A program made the position numbers and the translations under genes. Below are positions 47,669 to 61,219 of a stretch of 64,000 nt of DNA, piece after piece (the first letter of the stretch is position 1; every line of letters begins with the position of its first letter). A model generated the notes under the pieces. That model was not told the DNA's origin and did no database searches. It was given only the letters and a program-made list of their open reading frames with translations. Source of the stretch: Auanema rhodensis (taxonomy: Eukaryota; Nematoda; Chromadorea; Rhabditida; Rhabditidae); the NCBI GenBank assembly GCA_964057225.1, contig OZ059894.1, forward strand, positions 8,194,131-8,258,130, given 5' to 3'.

Positions 47669-48845
47669 CGCTAGTATGAACAGCTGTTAAGTAACGGGTA
47701 TATTCGTCAACGACTTCAATTGGTGACGGATAAGGTAATGACCCACCACTTGAAACTCCTTCTGTGGGTTTTTGTTGATCCGTGAGTGGCTCCAATCGAC
47801 TCGGTTGTGATTTGTCTCTATAAAATCTTTTTAAATAGTACCTATATATCGAATCGTTTTGTTCTGGAGACTGGATATTATGGGCCATCTTAAAGACTGG
47901 CCGTATCCTATGAATTGATGAATTCATATATAAAGAACGGCAGATAACAAAAACAGTCGAAGCCATTAGGACACGAAGTGTCGTCTTATAGGCACAGGTG
48001 AAAGGCACAACAAAAACTTCAACAGACATCGATTGGCGTAAGGGAGAAACTGGACATTCGCCAGTAATTCTACAAAGCAAATATGCTGGAAGACGAGCCA
48101 AAGAATGGGCAAATGAGTATAATGCTGCGGCAGCACCCGAAAAAATCCCAATCGTCCCAAAGGTATATATTTGCCTCATGATGTAAAGGATGTTAATTCC
48201 GATATTACAATTGATTGTTAGTTCAGCAGGTTCAAAAGTTTTCATTGAATTATTATCAATAAGTGGTCTAATACGATTGTTTACAGAAAAGGATATTAAA
48301 TGTCTAATACTTATGTAATACAAAATAATTGACGCACCGGCAACACTTCCAATCAAAGTATTCGAAAACTTTGGGACGGTGTAAGCAACCCACTGGGGTG
48401 AATACAACTGAATCAGGGCCTCTCGTTGGTCTAGATTTGACAACATGCAACGCGTTAAGATTTCAATGTTCACTGGTAAAACAGTGTAGATATAAGAAAT
48501 ATCGTAACACAAATACATGGACACTGAGCCGATGGCTGCAATTGTACCATAGGCGGCTGACACAACTGGGTTTAGATAAGGTATCGGTGTTATTTTTCTC
48601 TGTGGTTCTGGATCGACAAAATCCTTTACGACGTGATAGGCAGACACACAACCTGTGATAAAGGACACGCCCAATTGCGTTAGAGATTTTGCAGTCATCG
48701 CTCCGTAAACGGATACCAGACATGTACTAATGAGAATCTCTCGCTTAGTGAACCAAAATGAAGTGTTCGAACTTTTAGATGTGAATTCCGATTTATCATT
48801 AACAGTAGGTTGTTGATCTTCCTCTATAACCGGGCCTTCTTGCAT
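47669..48845 (-). pseudogene. Endogenous viral membrane-region protein (first part of viral second frame)
   Basis: ATG at 48845 overlaps the end of the upstream viral frame by 22 nt in a different phase, so a second frame or a frameshift in the ancestor virus is likely. About 390 residues with four or five hydrophobic segments (for example LVSVYGAMTAKSL, VVSAAYGTIAAIGSVSMYL, LIGSVAGASIILYYI, IGIFSGAAAALYSFAHSLA), as expected of a membrane anchor for a replication complex. The frame is interrupted at 47669 by the nested element. On the far side (44972) the helicase frame resumes in phase once element and one CGCT copy are discounted. Confidence 0.75.
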
Positions 48846-51800
48846 AATTCACCTTCAGAGAAGATTGCATACTGGTTTATACCTTGATCGTCCATAAGCG
48901 CAAGCCATCTATCGTAGTCAATATACCTCCAACCAATAGTGTTGCTCTTCTTCGCTGCAAATGATATCACATTTGAGATATACGTGACGTCTTCAGCAGG
49001 CAGTTGAGCACAGTCATACTTCATCATAAATTGGTATTTATGAAGGCGACGCAAATTGTTGATTCTATTATTCGCCTTGATACTCGCGACCATTCGTGCG
49101 TCTCCGTGTATCTCCGCTCGTCTCGTCAGAATAAATTCGATCAACGATCTTTTGTCTGGAAGTTCTATTCTGTATGGGGATCCTTCGTCGTTCCAAAACA
49201 ATGTTTTAGCGCTAGAACGATCGCTCGGGAGGGACGGTAGCGCTGAACCACCAACCATTTTGCTGGGTGACGATAGATACGGTCTTAATTGATCGCAAAT
49301 TGCAGTATTCACGTAAATCTTCGGTAAATTCACATCAGTGGCACGTTTGTTTTTTGCCTTTGGATGGTCAAAATAAGTTTTTAAACTTCGTGCACGGAAA
49401 AGCCCGTCAGCACGGATATCCAGGTACATATTCACACATTTAATGTAAAATTTTTCAAAAACGCCTGGGTCAACTGACGATTTAGAATCGTTAAAACGGG
49501 AACAAATCACGTAGAATTCCGAAGATGTTTTTGGGGTTGCGTGCAAAAATTTTACAGAAAGATCTTCGAAACATCTAGACAACCGGAACAAGTAGCCCTT
49601 AGTGATAGCATGTGTGGGATTAAATAATTTTAGAACCAAGTTCCCCCCGTTCTCCAGTATCTTTGTAGCAAAGTCAATTTCAAGAGATATAAACTTCTCA
49701 TTCTCAACAACCCGACTATCCTGATCTTTTCCGACCTTCTGCACACATCCATCCGCCAGTACCAAAGAAAATTTTCCGTGTACAAGTACCTGAGATGTTA
49801 CTCTATCAACGAAACCCGGAGCTAATAAATCCATCGCTGCATCTTTAGTGTCGTAGTAGGGTATTACCCTTAGTTGTTGCTGAGGAGGCAACTCAAGCTG
49901 CACGGGGATCGTCCCGTATAACGTGTGTATGTCAGCTGCAGAGTTCTGAAGCACGAATTCGATGAACCCGCCCGGACCACTGCATAAATCGAAAATCTTG
50001 TCGTGGTAAAGATCGATACTTCCCAACGCGTACAACTCACACAATTTTATGGCAGATCTACATACGAAGCCCCCCTTCTCTAAGGGATGAGTCGGACATA
50101 TGACATCCTTTAACCTACGGTAAACCACTGCCGGAAGGGACTCAAAAAATATGCCATATGCTTTTGTTAAGTCGTTCACCCGCTGGATAGGGAAATCTCC
50201 TACCTGAGCATTATCATTTATTTTTGATAACTGTACACCGTTGGAACTAGGCCTTTTCTTCTCGAGTGCGGAAAAATGGTTAACAGTATGAACAATATGA
50301 TACACAGGTTTATCTGAAGTGTAATCTTCTGGTTTGTATAGAATACAACTTCCGTTTGATGAGTGCAAACAAACAGCCACATTATAAGCGCCACAAAACA
50401 ATGGCACATCGTCTGAGGTGCCCCAAGTATCCTCGTCGACACAAGACCCAACGCTCAATAACCGTTTAGCCTGCTCCGGTGTTGCTTTATCTGATGATGC
50501 AAGTTTACGCTTAATAACGACAACCGAATCATTAGTTGCGCCTGACAACCTAAGGGAATGATACAAACAATCTCCATCGGCCGGTGTTGGAACAGTCTCT
50601 AAGTCTTCTGCACAGGATGTAATATCACAAGAAATAACAGTCGGATTGACAACTTTATGTACCGGGATGAGTAAATCCGGAAGTAACTTCGGTTTTACGA
50701 CCGTGGGGTTAATGGAATCAGGAAATATTAATTTTACACACGGATCGTCTTCGAGGAGAGTAGTGTCGTCTCTAATTACCTCAGGAATAACGTCGGAGAA
50801 TTCAACATAGTCGAGAAGTTCAGCAGTCTTGATAGGGAACGCTCCTTTATCAGTACAAAGATAATCAACTATCTTGTCAATAAACGTATCACCAGCGGAT
50901 AATTCAAGCGGATCTACCTTCTCTTTAGAAGAGAACTTATTACAGTCTTCGGACATCATTTCCACAGTGTGCGTTTGAGTTATTCTTTTAAGTCCGGAAT
51001 AGAAAGTGGGTGAAACTATACGCCTAAGAATGCTATGGCGAGCATCAGAAGCCGAATCAGTAAATTCACGCGTTGTTTGCGATGTCTGGTACCTGTCATA
51101 GTACACTGTTGCGTACGCCGCCACTGAAATTAATAATAATTCACGATATGAATGCTGTTGGCGACTTTCTACTGTTTGCCCATTAATAATTGTTCGAACA
51201 TTCATCGAACCAGCGATGGTGAATACTTGTCTAAATGTAAATTTTCCCTCCGGGGCCATCATTGCATACGATAAAACTCTTTCAAATAAGTTATTATATA
51301 TCGGGACGATAACTACTTTATATCCATATATGGTCGTATCGCAAGGCTCATAGGTTCTCAAGAATTTATTAGTAGGCGAGACAAATGGAAGACACCGTGA
51401 CACATTATGCTTAGGCAAGGTATAATCGCTTCTAACAACATCAAATACAAGATGGTTGCGAATATATAGCGGGCACATTATTGAATACATTGTGTCTGTA
51501 GAGAGCGATCTCATCGCAAATGACACAATTATAGCGATATACGTGTCCCAACGATGAATGTAGGAATCCTGAGAGTCGTTGTCAAAATGAAACTTTATCC
51601 ATTGTACGCCGTGCGACCTATATCGAGAGAAGTTCACTCCTGTCAATTCCGAAAACTTTCCCGATTGCTGGAACAAGACGATCGGATCAAATAATATTAC
51701 TCCAGATGCCTTTTTCACGTTAGTATTTTCGAGCATTTTCAGTAAGTCGGCCGGAGAAATATTATAGATGGAATGAATAAACGTCATATACGGGGCTGTT

Positions 51801-52000
51801 ATTTGACAATGTTGAGACATGTTCTTACAGGTATACATTTGGTCTCCTTTTAAAATCCTATCGGAAATCTTAGTTCTCACTTCCAACATTTTAGGATCAA
51901 AGTCGAGAATGCGTTGTAATTGAGTGTTCTGCGAACAATTACGGTGGATGTCTGCTGCATTAACGACTGGACTACAAGAGTGAAAAGAAGTCCATCCGGA
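48824..52000 (-). pseudogene. Endogenous virus replicase N-terminal part: methyltransferase, OTU protease, FtsJ methyltransferase
   Basis: Open from the LTR junction at about 52000; the first ATG is only at 51887-51889, and the 37 codons before it (with FHSCSPVV and HRNC) read as the start of a viral capping methyltransferase, so the 5' end is cut. Next come MSQHC and FIHSIYNI (methyltransferase motifs) and the downstream capping-domain region with YIHRWDTY. An OTU cysteine protease has PADGDCLYHSL near codon 437 from the ATG and NHFSAL near 538. An FtsJ-type 2'-O-methyltransferase has SAIKL, DLCSGPGGF (about 635), LADG, LVLKLF and SEFYVIC, giving a K-D-K-E tetrad. The order fits negev/kita/virga-like viruses. 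There are no stops in over 1050 codons. Confidence 0.85.
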
Positions 52001-52086
52001 TGTGTGTGTGTCCCATGTTGTGGGCGGGGCTTGTTCAGGCTCCCGCTATTTGAATAGCGCGCACATGTGTGCTTGCAGATGTGACA
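52001..52086 (-). repeat. Truncated 5' LTR of composite (LTR D, 86 bp)
   Basis: Only the outer part of the LTR (from TGTGTGTCCCATGTTG to GATGTGACA on the plus strand) is present. The join to viral sequence lies in a TG repeat (ATGTGTGTGTGTCCC against ATGTGTGTCCC in intact LTRs), suggesting microhomology. Confidence 0.85.
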
Positions 52087-52090
52087 AGGC

Positions 52091-52126
<36 letters not shown>

Positions 52127-52141
52127 GAGCCCACCCGGGAG
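52087..52141 (+). pseudogene. tRNA-Asn fragment (positions 17-71)
   Basis: Begins with the AGGC duplication and ends CCCGGGAG, where the tandem duplication of the virus end starts (52142 onward). Confidence 0.9.
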
Positions 52142-52908
52142 TTTTTCTACTGTTTGCCCATTAATAATTGTTCGAACATTCATCGAACCAGCGATGGTGA
52201 ATACTTGTCTAAATGTAAATTTTCCCTCCGGGGCCATCATTGCATACGATAAAACTCTTTCAAATAAGTTATCGTGACACATACATTACATTTATTAAGT
52301 TACCGTGACACATTATGCTTAGGCAAGGTATAATCGCTTCTAACAACATCAAATACAAGATGGTTGCGAATATATAGCGGGCACATTATTGAATACATTG
52401 TGTCTGTAGAGAGCGATCTCATCGCAAATGACACAATTATAGCGATATACGTGTCCCAACGATGAATGTAGGAATCCTGAGAGTCGTTGTCAAAATGAAA
52501 CTTTATCCATTGTACGCCGTGCGACCTATATCGAGAGAAGTTCACTCCTGTCAATTCCGAAAACTTTCCCGATTGCTGGAACAAGACGATCGGATCAAAT
52601 AATATTACTCCAGATGCCTTTTTCACGTTAGTATTTTCGAGCATTTTCAGTAAGTCGGCCGGAGAAATATCATAGATGGAATGAATAAACGTCATATACG
52701 GGGCTGTTATTTGACAATGTTGAGACATGTTCTTACAGGTATACATTTGGTCTCCTTTTAAAATCCTATCGGAAATCTTAGTTCTCACTTCCAACATTTT
52801 AGGATCAAAGTCGAGAATGCGTTGTAATTGAGTGTTCTGCGAACAATTACGGTGGATGTCTGCTGCATTAACGACTGGACTACAAGAGTGAAAAGAAGTC
52901 CATCCGGA

Positions 52909-52994
52909 TGTGTGTGTGTCCCATGTTGTGGGCGGGGCTTGTTCAGGCTCCCGCTATTTGAATAGCGCGCACATGTGTGCTTGCAGATGTGACA
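52909..52994 (-). repeat. Truncated LTR, duplicated copy (LTR E)
   Basis: Identical in extent to LTR D, followed by AGGC and the tRNA remainder. Confidence 0.85.
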
Positions 52995-52998
52995 AGGC

Positions 52999-53034
<36 letters not shown>

Positions 53035-53051
53035 GAGCCCACCCGGGAGCG
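52995..53051 (+). pseudogene. tRNA-Asn fragment (positions 17-73)
   Basis: Lacks the acceptor 5' strand and most of the A box, since LTR E lies directly upstream. Its 3' end and terminator run into a normal array spacer. Confidence 0.9.
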
Positions 53052-53237
53052 AAATATTTTTGGTTTCCACAGTTCCAATTAAGCGAAATTAAAATTTTAA
53101 TTCATCTACTTACGATCTCATTCATAAATTTTCTAGAAGGATTGGATAAGATAGACCAGAACATCAGAAAATATGGATCATTGACTGATCTAAAACAGAA
53201 GTAGAAACTTCACAAGTCTAGATTGTTAAGTATATGT

Positions 53238-53257
53238 GCTTCCGTGGCGCAATAGGC

Positions 53258-53293
<36 letters not shown>

Positions 53294-53516
53294 GAGCCCA
53301 CCCGGGAGCGAAATATTTTTGGTTTCCACAGTTCCAATTAAGCAAAATTAAAATTTTAATTCATCTACTTACGATCTCATTCATAAATTTTCTAGAAGGA
53401 TTGGATAAGATAGACCAGAACATCAGAAAATATGGATCATTGACTGATCTAAAACAGAAGTAGAAACTTCACAAGTCTAGATTGTTGAGTATATGTGCTT
53501 CCGTGGCGCAATAGGC

Positions 53517-53552
<36 letters not shown>

Positions 53553-53775
53553 GAGCCCACCCGGGAGCGAAATATTTTTGGTTTCCACAGTTCCAATTAA
53601 GCGAAATTAAAATTTTAATTCATCTACTTACAATCTCATTCATAAATTTTCTAGAAGGATTGGATAAGATATACCAGAACATCAGAAAATATGGATCATT
53701 GACTGATCTAAAACAGAAGTAGAAACTTCACAAGTCTAGATTGTTGAGTATATGTGCTTCCGTGGCGCAATAGGC

Positions 53776-53811
<36 letters not shown>

Positions 53812-54034
53812 GAGCCCACCCGGGAGCGAAATATTTTTGGTTTCCACAGTTCCAATTAAGCGAAATTAAAATTTTAATTCCTCTACTTACGATCTCATTC
53901 ATAAATTTTCTAGAAGGATTGGATAAAATAGACCAGAACATCAGAAAATATGGATCATCGACTGATCTAAAACAGAAGTAGAAACTTCACAAGTCTAGAT
54001 TGTTGAGTATATGTGCTTCCGTGGCGCAATAGGC

Positions 54035-54070
<36 letters not shown>

Positions 54071-54305
54071 GAGCCCACCCGGGAGCGAAATATTTTTGGT
54101 TTCCACAGTTCCAATTAAGCTTCAAATCAAGCAAAATTAAAATTTTGATTTATCTACTCACGATCTCATTCATAAATTTTCTAGAAGGATTGGATAAGAT
54201 AGACCAGAACATCAGAAAATATGGATCATTGACTGATCTAAAACAGAAGTAGAACCTTCACAAGTCTAGATTGTTGAGTATATGTGCTTCCGTGGCGCAA
54301 TAGGC

Positions 54306-54341
<36 letters not shown>

Positions 54342-54576
54342 GAGCCCACCCGGGAGCGAAATATTTTTGGTTTCCACAGTTCCAATTAAGCTTCAAATCA
54401 AGCAAAATTAAAATTTTGATTCATCTACTCACGATCTCATTCATAAATTTTCTAGAAGGATTGGATAAGATAGACCAGAACATCAGAAAATATGGATCAT
54501 TGACTGATCTAAAACAGAAGTAGAACCTTCACAAGTCTAGATTGTTGAGTATATGTGCTTCCGTGGCGCAATAGGC

Positions 54577-54612
<36 letters not shown>

Positions 54613-54847
54613 GAGCCCACCCGGGAGCGAAATATTTTTGGTTTCCACAGTTCCAATTAAGCTTCAAATCAAGCAAAATTAAAATTTTGATTTATCTACT
54701 CACGATCTCATTCATAAATTTTCTAGAAGGATTGGATAAGATAGACCAGAACATCAGAAAATATGGATCATTGACTGATCTAAAACAGAAGTAGAACCTT
54801 CACAAGTCTAGATTGTTGAGTATATGTGCTTCCGTGGCGCAATAGGC

Positions 54848-54883
<36 letters not shown>

Positions 54884-55121
54884 GAGCCCACCCGGGAGCG
54901 AAATATTTTTGGTTTCCACAGTTCCAATTAAGCTTCAAATCAAGCAAAATTAAAATTTTAATTCATCTACTTACAATCTCATTCATAAATTTTCTAGAAG
55001 GATTGGATAAGATAGACCAGAACATCAGAACATATGGATCATTGACTGATCTAAAACAGAAGTAGAAACTTCACAAGTCTAGATTGTTGAGTATATGTGC
55101 TTCCGTGGCGCAATAGGCAGG

Positions 55122-55154
<33 letters not shown>

Positions 55155-55377
55155 GAGCCCACCCGGGAGCGAAATATTTTTGGTTTCCACAGTTCCAATT
55201 AAGCGAAATTAAAATTTTAATTCATCTACTTACAATCTCATTCATAAATTTTCTAGAAGGATTGGATAAGATATACCAGAACATCAGAAAATATGGATCA
55301 TTGACTGATCTAAAACAGAAGTAGAAACTTCACAAGTCTAGATTGTTGAGTATATGTGCTTCCGTGGCGCAATAGGC

Positions 55378-55413
<36 letters not shown>

Positions 55414-55636
55414 GAGCCCACCCGGGAGCGAAATATTTTTGGTTTCCACAGTTCCAATTAAGCGAAATTAAAATTTTAATTCCTCTACTTACGATCTCAT
55501 TCATAAATTTTCTAGAAGGATTGGATAAAATAGACCAGAACATCAGAAAATATGGATCATCGACTGATCTAAAACAGAAGTAGAAACTTCACAAGTCTAG
55601 ATTGTTGAGTATATGTGCTTCCGTGGCGCAATAGGC

Positions 55637-55672
<36 letters not shown>

Positions 55673-55895
55673 GAGCCCACCCGGGAGCGAACTATTTTTG
55701 GTTTCCACAGTTCCAATTAAGCAAATATAAAATTTTAATTCATCTACTTACGATCTCATTCATAAATTTTCTAGAAGGATTGGATAAGATAGACCAGAAC
55801 ATCAGAAAATATGGATCATTGACTGATCTAAAACAGAAGTAGAAACTTCACAAGTCTAGATTGTTGAGTATATGTGCTTCCGTGGCGCAATAGGC

Positions 55896-55931
<36 letters not shown>

Positions 55932-56154
55932 GAGCCCACCCGGGAGCGAAATATTTTTGGTTTCCACAGTTCCAATTAAGCGAAATTAAAATTTTAATTC
56001 ATCTACTTACAATCTCATTCATAAATTTTCTAGAAGGATTGGATAAGATATACCAGAACATCAGAAAATATGGATCATTGACTGATCTAAAACAGAAGTA
56101 GAAACTTCACAAGTCTAGATTGTTGAGTGTATGTGCTTCCGTGGCGCAATAGGC

Positions 56155-56190
<36 letters not shown>

Positions 56191-56413
56191 GAGCCCACCC
56201 GGGAGCGAAATATTTTTGGTTTCCACAGTTCCAATTAAGCGAAATTAAAATTTTAATTCCTCTACTTACGATCTCATTCATAAATTTTCTAGAAGGATTG
56301 GATAAAATAGACCAGAACATCAGAAAATATGGATCATCGACTGATCTAAAACAGAAGTAGAAACTTCACAAGTCTAGATTGTTGAGTATATGTGCTTCCG
56401 TGGCGCAATAGGC

Positions 56414-56449
<36 letters not shown>

Positions 56450-56684
56450 GAGCCCACCCGGGAGCGAAATATTTTTGGTTTCCACAGTTCCAATTAAGCT
56501 TCAAATCAAGCAAAATTAAAATTTTGATTTATCTACTCACGATCTCATTCATAAATTTTCTAGAAGGATTGGATAAGATAGACCAGAACATCAGAAAATA
56601 TGGATCATTGACTGATCTAAAACAGAAGTAGAACCTTCACAAGTCTAGATTGTTGAGTATATGTGCTTCCGTGGCGCAATAGGC

Positions 56685-56720
<36 letters not shown>

Positions 56721-56943
56721 GAGCCCACCCGGGAGCGAAATATTTTTGGTTTCCACAGTTCCAATTAAGCGAAATTAAAATTTTAATTCATCTACTTACG
56801 ATCTCATTCATAAATTTTCTAGAAGGATTGGATAAGATAGACCAGAACATCAGAAAATATGGATCATTGACTGATCTAAAACAGAAGTAGAACCTTCACA
56901 AGTCTAGATTGTTGAGTATATGTGCTTCCGTGGCGCAATAGGC

Positions 56944-56979
<36 letters not shown>

Positions 56980-57214
56980 GAGCCCACCCGGGAGCGAAAT
57001 ATTTTTGGTTTCCACAGTTCCAATTAAGCTTCAAATCAAGCAAAATTAAAATTTTGATTTATCTACTCACGATCTCATTCATAAATTTTCTAGAAGGATT
57101 GGATAAGATAGACCAGAACATCAGAAAATATGGATCATTGACTGATCTAAAACAGAAGTAGAACCTTCACAAGTCTAGATTGTTGAGTATATGTGCTTCC
57201 GTGGCGCAATAGGC

Positions 57215-57250
<36 letters not shown>

Positions 57251-57485
57251 GAGCCCACCCGGGAGCGAAATATTTTTGGTTTCCACAGTTCCAATTAAGC
57301 TTCAAATCAAGCAAAATTAAAATTTTAATTCATCTACTTACAATCTCATTCATAAATTTTCTAGAAGGATTGGATAAGATAGACCAGAACATCAGAAAAT
57401 ATGGATCATTGACTGATCTAAAACAGAAGTAGAAACTTCACAAGTCTAGATTGTTGAGTATATGTGCTTCCGTGGCGCAATAGGC

Positions 57486-57521
<36 letters not shown>

Positions 57522-58027
57522 GAGCCCACCCGGGAGCGAAATATTTTTGGTTTCCACAGTTCCAATTAAGCTTCAAATCAAGCAAAATTAAAATTTTAAT
57601 TCATCTACTTACGATCTCATTCATAAATTTTCTAGAAGGATTGGATAAGATAGACCAGAACATCAGAAAATATGGATCATTGACTGATCTAAAACAGAAG
57701 TAGAAACTTCACAAGTCTAGATTGTTGAGTATATGTGCTTCCGTGGCGCAATAGGCAGCGCGTTCGGCTGTTAACCGAAAAGTTGGTGGTTCGAGCCCAC
57801 CCGGGAGCGAAACATTTTTGATTTCCACAGTTCAAATTAAGCTTCAAATTGAGCGAAATTAAAATTTTAATTCATCTACTTACGATCTCATTCATAAATT
57901 TTCTAGAAGGATTGGATAAGATAGACCAGAACATCAGAAAATATGGATCATTGACTGATCTAAAACAGAAGTAGAAACTTCACAAGTCTAGATTGTTGAG
58001 TATATGTGCTTCCGTGGCGCAATAGGC

Positions 58028-58063
<36 letters not shown>

Positions 58064-58545
58064 GAGCCCACCCGGGAGCGAAATACTTTTGGTTTCCACA
58101 GTTCCAATTAAGCGAAATTAAAATTTTAATTCATCTACTTACGATCTCATTCATAAATTTTCTAGAAGGATTGGATAAGATAGACCAGAACATCAGAAAA
58201 TATGGATCATTGACTGATCTAAAACAGAAGTAGAAACTTCACAAGTCTAGATTGTTGAGTATATGTGCTTCCGTGGCGCAATAGGCAGCGCGTTCGGCTG
58301 TTAACCGAAAGTTTGGTGGTTCGAGCCCACCCGGGAGCGAAATATTTTTGGTTTCCACAGTTCCAATTAAGCGAAATTAAAATTTTAATTCATCTACTTA
58401 CGATCTCATTCATAAATTTTCTAGAAGGATTGGATAAGATAGACCAGAACATCAGAAAATATGGATCATTGACTGATCTAAAACAGAAGTAGAAACTTCA
58501 CAAGTCTAGATTGTTGAGTATATGTGCTTCCGTGGCGCAATAGGC

Positions 58546-58581
<36 letters not shown>

Positions 58582-58804
58582 GAGCCCACCCGGGAGCGAA
58601 ATATTTTTGGTTTCCACAGTTCCAATAAAGCAAAATTAAAATTTTAATTCATCTACTTACGATCTCATTCATAAATTTTCTAGAAAGATTGGATAAGATA
58701 GACCAGAACATCAGAAAATATGGATCATTGACTGATCTAAAACAGAAGTAGAAACTTCACAAGTCTAGATTGTTAAGTATATGTGCTTCCGTGGCGCAAT
58801 AGGC

Positions 58805-58840
<36 letters not shown>

Positions 58841-59063
58841 GAGCCCACCCGGGAGCGAAATATTTTTGGTTTCCACAGTTCCAATTAAGCAAAATTAAAT
58901 TTTTAATTCATCTACTTACGATCTCATTCATAAATTTTCTAGAAAGATTGGATAAGATAGACCAGAACATCAGAAAATATGGATCATTGACTGATCTAAA
59001 ACAGAAGTAGAAACTTCACAAGTCTAGATTGTTGAGTATATGTGCTTCCGTGGCGCAATAGGC

Positions 59064-59099
<36 letters not shown>

Positions 59100-59334
59100 G
59101 AGCCCACCCGGGAGCGAAACATTTTTGATTTCCACAGTTCAAATTAAGCTTCAAATTGAGCGAAATTAAAATTTTAATTCATCTACTTACGATCTCATTC
59201 ATAAATTTTCTAGAAGGATTGGATAAGATAGACCAGAACATCAGAAAATATGGATCATTGACTGATCTAAAACAGAAGTAGAACCTTCACAAGTCTAGAT
59301 TGTTGAGTATATGTGCTTCCGTGGCGCAATAGGC

Positions 59335-59370
<36 letters not shown>

Positions 59371-59605
59371 GAGCCCACCCGGGAGCGAAATATTTTTGGT
59401 TTCCACAGTTCCAATTAAGCTTCAAATCAAGCAAAATTAAAATTTTAATTCATCTACTTACAATCTCATTCATAAATTTTCTAGAAGGATTGGATAAGAT
59501 AGACCAGAACATCAGAAAATATGGATCATTGACTGATCTAAAACAGAAGTAGAAACTTCACAAGTCTAGATTGTTGAGTATATGTGCTTCCGTGGCGCAA
59601 TAGGC

Positions 59606-59641
<36 letters not shown>

Positions 59642-59876
59642 GAGCCCACCCGGGAGCGAAATATTTTTGGTTTCCACAGTTCCAATTAAGCTTCAAATCA
59701 AGCAAAATTAAAATTTTAATTCATCTACTTACGATCTCATTCATAAATTTTCTAGAAGGATTGGATAAGATAGACCAGAACATCAGAAAATATGGATCAT
59801 TGACTGATCTAAAACAGAAGTAGAAACTTCACAAGTCTAGATTGTTGAGTATATGTGCTTCCGTGGCGCAATAGGC

Positions 59877-59912
<36 letters not shown>

Positions 59913-60147
59913 GAGCCCACCCGGGAGCGAAACATTTTTGATTTCCACAGTTCAAATTAAGCTTCAAATTGAGCGAAATTAAAATTTTAATTCATCTACT
60001 TACGATCTCATTCATAAATTTTCTAGAAGGATTGGATAAGATAGACCAGAACATCAGAAAATATGGATCATTGACTGATCTAAAACAGAAGTAGAAACTT
60101 CACAAGTCTAGATTGTTGAGTATATGTGCTTCCGTGGCGCAATAGGC

Positions 60148-60183
<36 letters not shown>

Positions 60184-60665
60184 GAGCCCACCCGGGAGCG
60201 AAATACTTTTGGTTTCCACAGTTCCAATTAAGCGAAATTAAAATTTTAATTCATCTACTTACGATCTCATTCATAAATTTTCTAGAAGGATTGGATAAGA
60301 TAGACCAGAACATCAGAAAATATGGATCATTGACTGATCTAAAACAGAAGTAGAAACTTCACAAGTCTAGATTGTTGAGTATATGTGCTTCCGTGGCGCA
60401 ATAGGCAGCGCGTTCGGCTGTTAACCGAAAGTTTGGTGGTTCGAGCCCACCCGGGAGCGAAATATTTTTGGTTTCCACAGTTCCAATTAAGCGAAATTAA
60501 AATTTTAATTCATCTACTTACGATCTCATTCATAAATTTTCTAGAAGGATTGGATAAGATAGACCAGAACATCAGAAAATATGGATCATTGACTGATCTA
60601 AAACAGAAGTAGAAACTTCACAAGTCTAGATTGTTGAGTATATGTGCTTCCGTGGCGCAATAGGC

Positions 60666-60701
<36 letters not shown>

Positions 60702-60924
60702 GAGCCCACCCGGGAGCGAAATATTTTTGGTTTCCACAGTTCCAATAAAGCAAAATTAAAATTTTAATTCATCTACTTACGATCTCATTCATAAATTTTC
60801 TAGAAAGATTGGATAAGATAGACCAGAACATCAGAAAATATGGATCATTGACTGATCTAAAACAGAAGTAGAAACTTCACAAGTCTAGATTGTTAAGTAT
60901 ATGTGCTTCCGTGGCGCAATAGGC

Positions 60925-60960
<36 letters not shown>

Positions 60961-61183
60961 GAGCCCACCCGGGAGCGAAATATTTTTGGTTTCCACAGTT
61001 CCAATTAAGCAAAATTAAATTTTTAATTCATCTACTTACGATCTCATTCATAAATTTTCTAGAAAGATTGGATAAGATAGACCAGAACATCAGAAAATAT
61101 GGATCATTGACTGATCTAAAACAGAAGTAGAAACTTCACAAGTCTAGATTGTTGAGTATATGTGCTTCCGTGGCGCAATAGGC

Positions 61184-61219
<36 letters not shown>

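Larger units (their letters stand above)
42933..52086 (-). mobile_element. LTR family 2 composite carrying an endogenous RNA-virus fragment
   Basis: Target duplication AGGC (42929-42932 and 52087-52090), so the whole block was integrated as one piece. Minus-strand order is: truncated 5' LTR (52086-52001), virus-derived sequence (about 52000 to 44060), retroelement integrase C-terminal end and 3' region (44059-43307), 3' LTR (43306-42933). A younger family-2 element (44973-47668) sits inside. The two outer LTRs share CACATGTGTGCTTGCAG, whereas the inner pair share CACATGTTTACCATTTGC, which confirms the pairing. Likely origin is template switching of reverse transcriptase between retroelement RNA and viral RNA. 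Confidence 0.85.
52144..53051 (-). repeat. Tandem duplication of the virus/LTR/tRNA end of the composite
   Basis: Copy of about 51166-52141 joined head-to-tail. It differs by loss of about 100 bp (51294-51395), replaced by about 30 bp of filler (52273-52303) partly copied from neighbouring CGTGACACAT. It contains the end of the viral methyltransferase frame (52300-52797 open, now truncated), an 86-bp LTR piece (52909-52994) and a tRNA fragment. Confidence 0.88.

Noticed and set aside
49004..49292. Two 78-codon plus frames inside the viral region
   Set aside because: Antisense to the intact viral methyltransferase frame and mutually overlapping.
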